Shown one piece after another: positions 59,457 to 64,000 of a DNA stretch of 64,000 nt. Origin of the DNA: Cladorhizidae sp. MBARI D1340-BT2 (Eukaryota > Porifera > Demospongiae > Poecilosclerida > Cladorhizidae). Both the position numbers and the translations under genes were made by a program. The stretch lies in assembly GCA_028752905.1 (NCBI GenBank), contig JAQNBH010000015.1, forward strand, positions 11,107,622-11,171,621. Reading direction: 5' to 3'. The notes under the pieces were generated by a model. The model ran no database searches, was not told where the DNA came from, and saw nothing but the letters and a program-made list of their open reading frames with translations. Numbering within the stretch: position 1 is the first letter of the stretch; every line of letters starts with the position of its first letter.

Positions 59457-60135
59457 GATTTAATGTTGCTATTGCTGAGCCTGTTAAGGCCATCACATAT
59501 ATATTACAGCACAGTGTGGAACTATTTAGTAACTAACCTAATCACAATCTATATTTTTAAAAAGAAGTCAACAGTATACTTAATTAATAAAATTATCCAC
59601 AATATTAAGTTACGAGTGTCCCGCTGCTCAAGGAGGGGGGGATGGGAGGGGACCAAAGATCATTCCTCAGCTCACCATACAACAGTTCCTTTCTCATCTG
59701 CCACCACTTCCCTACCCAATACATATCACACTCGCCCACCTCCTCCATCACTGCATCACTTACTCCCTCCACATCTTTCCCCAAAAGCAATGCCACCTTT
59801 CCATCCTTACTCACTCTTCTTAATTTATCCAGCCACTGTCTTGCCCCTGCAATTTTGCGTACCTCATCCATCAGTACCAGCCGATCCCTCTCAAATTTAC
59901 CAAGAAATGTTCCACATCCTCCCCTGCTCCACTATCACACATGATACACCTCTCATCCCTAACTATCCCACATCTCTTCTTATCCTCCAACAACCCAGCT
60001 GATGCAGTCCTCAGTCGAAATTGCAGCCGCACACCTTCCTGACCATGCATGGACCTCACATACCTCTCCACCCCTGTACCCGATTTATAATAATTCAGCG
60101 TACTCTTTCCGTCTACTTCCTCCTCCCAGTCCTCC
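59457..60135 (-). mobile_element. LINE-B copy d (5'-truncated)
   Basis: Minus strand, same 3' end as copy a. It encodes RLQFRLRTASAGLLEDKKRC, CIMCDSGAGEDVEHFLV and EVGECDMYWVGKWWQ, with a small deletion after the finger. Absent from the left arm (site near 1,838). Confidence 0.88.
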
Positions 60136-61751
60136 TAATTACTGGCACACTCCATGTTAAATGTGATGTAACAATTAGGTTCAACTTTGAATGCTATTTG
60201 GTCAGTCAAAAGTTTGGATGATACTAATCCAGAAGAGGATCTCGGAAGCATTTTCAAATACCCATAGAGGCAATGCAACAGTAAGTAGTTTAAAGGAGGC
60301 TTTTAATAAAGATACTTAATCATGAATGGCTGAAATAGTTTCCCTTTCTAGCATATTCAGTACAAGATGATGGATTCTAAAACTTAAAGCTGTACTCTTT
60401 TTCTGGTCAAAACCCATGTCCTAGGGAACATTACCTTTACACTTCCAAAATTGGAAAGATGCTCATGCGCCCTTTCAAAAGCATCCACTTCTTGAGTTAC
60501 CATAACTTTATGTGATGCATTTTTGCAAATCAGGAAAAGACAGAAGAAACAGAGGGTAGAAATTTGCATAGCCCACTGCAAGTCGGCAGAAAGCACATCG
60601 TATGGTAATCACATTTTCCTGAAAACGATGAATTTTGTGGTCGCCAAGTTATTGCCCTTCGGGGGCATAGGGATGATTCAACCTCTGAATCCCCTATGGA
60701 ACTTATTCTATTACATGAAAAGTTTTTGTGATAGTATAATCCATTTCCTTACTTATGTTTTTTTAAAGACTTAACTCTGATAAAGCTCATAGCTGCTATG
60801 TTCTGCTTTTTTTATAGAAAAAGTTTCCCAGGCCACTTAGTTACTATCATTGTGCCTGTCGAAATCTTGTCTGTTAAAAATTGCATAAGTGCTAGACATT
60901 AACTTTACGTTGAGCATACTGACATCGCTTGGTCTAGTGTTCAAATATTCACCTAGGAGGAGTATTATATAGAAGGGAGTATTTCTGCAAAGTTTGAAAG
61001 AGCAAGTTAGGCAAGAATTACACAAGACCAAAATCAAAGTAGATGCTAGAGGAGTATAACTACCTCATATGGAAGACTTTGGTGCATTATATCCTGTTCT
61101 CACCCACAATGCTTGCAAGACATTGTTTGTAACCATGAGCATGTATGGTCTAGGACTCTAGAGAGACAACAGCAGAAGCAAGTGGTCTCCTGTCCAACTT
61201 TACATCTCCGTCCTTTATTGCAACATTCAAGGGAAAAGCCCCACATATTTGCCACCGGCAAACAAAATTCAATGTTCAGCCATGGATATTCCCAAGAGAT
61301 TAAAACAATTTGAGCTCAGAGGAGATTTGAAGAGCAAATATATGCAGCAATGGTCACTGTGGCTAACATAAGCAGGATTGGAGGGAATGTTATTCGAAGA
61401 GGTGTGGGTGTCAAACAGCACTGGTAATGTTGAATCCTCAACATCTGACAATTGAAGAAGATTGTTCCACTCATGGATCACCTCATGAAGAAATTTGAAG
61501 AACAGTTCTGTCAGCTAAGTGAGGACTCGATGGTGGCACTGAAACTTGTTCCTGAAAGACTTAACATTAGCTGAAGATGTAGTAAATTATCACCATTACA
61601 AAAGACAACCGTCCATCCCTATATTCTATATGAAAATAAGGTGAAAAACATTTTGGATCAAATGGACCAAGCTCACCAATAAATTCTTTTTTATCTACTA
61701 TGCAGTAGAGCCTCACAAGGCTAGGGACTAACCACCTTACCAATAACAGAA
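60136..61751. repeat. Left arm of the 62.0-kb palindrome
   Basis: Reverse complement of about 62,257-64,000, and thus of 1-1,361. Coding-like minus-strand pieces include FERAHEHLSNFGSVKVMFPR (60,384-60,596). No intact gene. Confidence 0.85.
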
Positions 61752-62027
61752 TTAAGAAACACATTGATTTCCTTAGCAAGTTTGACTCAAATCATTAATT
61801 TCATGTGTCCCTCCCTGTGCTAGATGTTCAACCGGCAAACATAGTCTGAATTTCAGTCACTCTCTTAATTATATATTGTTTATTATTGTTATTATTATTG
61901 TTGTTGTTGTTGTTGTTGTTGTTGTTATTATTGTTTATTATTATTACCATTATCATCACCATCACCACCTTTATTATTATTAGTGTTGTTTTATTATTGT
62001 TTTTGTTGTTGTTGTTATTATTATTAT

Positions 62028-62059
<32 letters not shown>

Positions 62060-62256
62060 TATACTACTATTCTTAACCTGCATGTGAAGGCTACTATTCC
62101 TCATTACAGTTCTATAGTATGTACGTGGTTTTCTGAGTTTGAAGAGTTTTTGTGTCAAGTATATAAGACCTACTTATATATCATGTACTGGATGGTTCCA
62201 ACCTTGCTCAGTTATTGTAAAAGTTATTGGAATTACCATTCAAATATGACAGTTAA
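61752..62256 (+). repeat. Spacer of the 62.0-kb palindrome (LINE-C 3' tail)
   Basis: Starts at TTAA (61,752-61,755) with AAGAAACACATTG, includes the tail of the LINE ORF, TTG/TTA/ACT microsatellite (61,880-62,060) and the block CCTGCATGTGAAGGCTACTA, and ends ATATGACAG-TTAA (62,253-62,256). Same layout and orientation as 44,599-45,225. Just outside, CAGAA/TTCTG and about 1.5 kb more are inverted repeats. Confidence 0.85.
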
Positions 62257-64000
62257 TTCTGTTATTGGTAAGGTGGTTAGTCCCTAGCCTTGTGGATAGC
62301 TGAGGCTCTACTGCATAGTAGATAAAACACACGAATTGATTGGTGAGCTATATAGGAACTCATTCGATCCAAAATATTTTTCACCTTCTTATTTCCATAA
62401 TATAGGTATTTTGTAATGGTGATAATTTACATCTTCAGCTAGTTTCAGGAACAAGTTTCAGTGCCATCACCGAGTCCTCACTGCTGTTCTTCAAATTTCT
62501 TCATGAGGTGATGAGTGGCACAATCTTCTTCAATCAGATGTTGAGGATTCAACATTAACGGTGCTGTTTGACACCCACACCTCTTCGAATAACATTCCTT
62601 CAATGCTGCTTATGTTAGCCACAGTGACCATTGCTGCATATATTTGCTCTTCAAATCTCCTCTGAGCTCAAATTGTTTCAATCTCTTGGGAATATCCATG
62701 GCTGAACCTTGAATTGTGTTTGCCAGTGGCTCTGTATCCAAAAATTTGGCGGGTTCCCTTGAATGTTGCAGTAAAGGACGGAGATGTAAAGTTGGACAGG
62801 AGACCACTTGCTTCTGCTGTGGTCTCTCTAGAATCCTATATAGACCATACATGCTCATGGTTACAAACAATGTCTTGCAAGCATTGTGGGTGAGAACAGG
62901 ATATACTGCACCAAAGTCTTCCATATGAGGTAGTTATACTCCTCTAGCATCTAGTTTGATTTTGGTCTGGTGTAATTCTTGCTCTTTCAAACTTGGTTCT
63001 TATATTCAGAAATACTTCCTTCTATATAATACTGCTCCTAGGTGAATATTTGAACACTAGACCAAGTGATGTCAGTATGCTCAACGTAAAGTTAATGTCT
63101 AGCACTTACGCAATTTTTAACAGGACAAGATTTAGACAGGCACAATGATAGTAACTAAGTGGCCTGGGAAACTTTTTCTATAAAAAAGCAGCTATGAGCT
63201 TTATCAGAGTTAAGTCTTTAAAAAAACATTAAGGAAATGGATTATACTATCACAAAAACTTTTCCTGTAATAGCTTCACAGTCAATAAGTTATATCAACT
63301 TTTCTGCAGGACTACAAAATGTGATGTTATTCCCAACTACTTATGCTTGATGCATAAGTTATTTCACCTGCTGAATACCAAAGTAGTTCAAGAGAACTTC
63401 AGATTGCTGATGCCATAAACAATAGTGAAATCTTTTAAAAACACAGTTTAGTAGTTCTCTTTGTGTTGTTTTGGAAATATGTGTAGCACGATATTTCAGG
63501 TGATCATTTATCTCCAACATCAATGCTAAAATCAAGAAGAGCTTTAAAATTCTCAAAAAACTCTAAAATCAAGAAGAGCTTTAAAATTCTCAAAGAACTC
63601 TAAAATCAAGAAGATCAGTTGACACTATCTCCACATTTAGACTAAATGTTCTAGCCTTCATTGTAAAACTTTAATTAAGATTACCTTGATTAGGAGAATC
63701 AGAGGTTGAATCATCCCTATGCCCCCGAAGGGCAATACCTCGCCGACCACAAAATTCCTAGCATTTACGATACATTTCAGGAAAATGTGATTACGATGTG
63801 CTTTCTGCCGACTTGCTTACAGTGGGCTATATATGCAAATTTCTACCTCTTTTTCTTCTGTCTTTGCCTGATAAGCAAAAGTGCATCACATAGAGTGATG
63901 GTAGTCAAAAAGTGGATGCTTTTGAAAGGGCGCATGAGCATCTTTCCAATTTTGGAAGTGTAATGGTAATGTTCCCTAGGACATGGCTTTTGACCGGGGG
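62257..64000. repeat. Right arm of the 62.0-kb palindrome
   Basis: From 62,884 on it equals bases 1-1,117. It contains a minus-strand frame at 62,924-62,610 (104 residues, ending DIPKRLKQFELRGDLKSKYM...). The last third is identical in the inverted copy at about 61,280-61,370, but the first part is frameshifted there. Unrecognised; perhaps a gene remnant. Confidence 0.85.

Overview
The window looks like repeat-rich nuclear DNA of an invertebrate animal. A marine animal such as a demosponge is my best guess, but I cannot prove it. Evidence: one small gene with classical GT-AG introns and a SECIS element, Ty3/Gypsy-type LTR elements, LINEs, a Penelope-like element, a hAT transposon, and about 10 kb of minisatellite. 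There is no sign of prokaryotic gene organisation.

The only cellular gene I can identify with confidence is selenoprotein W. It occurs twice, in convergent orientation. Copy A (+ strand, exons between 23,719 and 30,319) is complete: five exons, 85 residues, a C-G-G-U redox motif whose UGA lies in a 25-nt microexon, and a good SECIS in the 3' UTR at 30,466-30,510. Copy B (- strand, exons between 57,513 and 48,913) keeps exons 1, 2, 3 and 5 and an identical SECIS. Its exon 4 is absent; an (AAT)n tract and a Penelope-like fragment lie where it should be.

The large-scale layout is an inverted duplication. One symmetry centre is near 44.9 kb: about 29.66-44.6 kb pairs with 45.2-49.6 kb, and more diverged homology continues outward to about 25.7 and 53.0 kb. 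A second centre is near 62.0 kb: 60.1-61.75 kb pairs with 62.25-64.0 kb. Both centres hold the same spacer, a LINE 3' tail bounded by TTAA. Bases 1-1,117 recur almost unchanged, in the same orientation, as 62,884-64,000. This suggests a tandem unit of 62,883 bp, or an assembly artefact of that period. Mobile elements entered the arms independently after duplication, and the opposite arm often keeps the empty site.

Region by region:
1-9 kb: outer arm, a LINE fragment, and a 5.5-kb LTR element (3,426-8,936) nested in a LINE.
9-20 kb: a fold-back hairpin, a 43-bp minisatellite and a 9.3-kb 38-bp minisatellite.
21-23.6 kb: a dead hAT transposon just upstream of SelW-A.
23.6-30.5 kb: SelW-A; intron 3 carries a perfect 53-bp hairpin and a 15-bp minisatellite.
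30.5-49.6 kb: inner palindrome with LINE-B copies and a second LTR element (36,748-42,110, - strand) nested in a LINE-B copy.
48.7-57.5 kb: SelW-B, whose introns hold a Penelope-like element, a LINE-B copy and a long-TIR element.
57.5-64 kb: outer arm with LINE-A and LINE-B copies.

The two LTR elements share an unusual design. Their LTRs run TAG...CTA, they make 5-bp target duplications, and the 14 nt immediately after the 5' LTR are exactly complementary to 14 nt inside the LTR. The sequence differs between the elements but the complementarity is kept, which points to Tf1-like self-priming. All coordinates were read by eye, so boundaries without an exact landmark are approximate.
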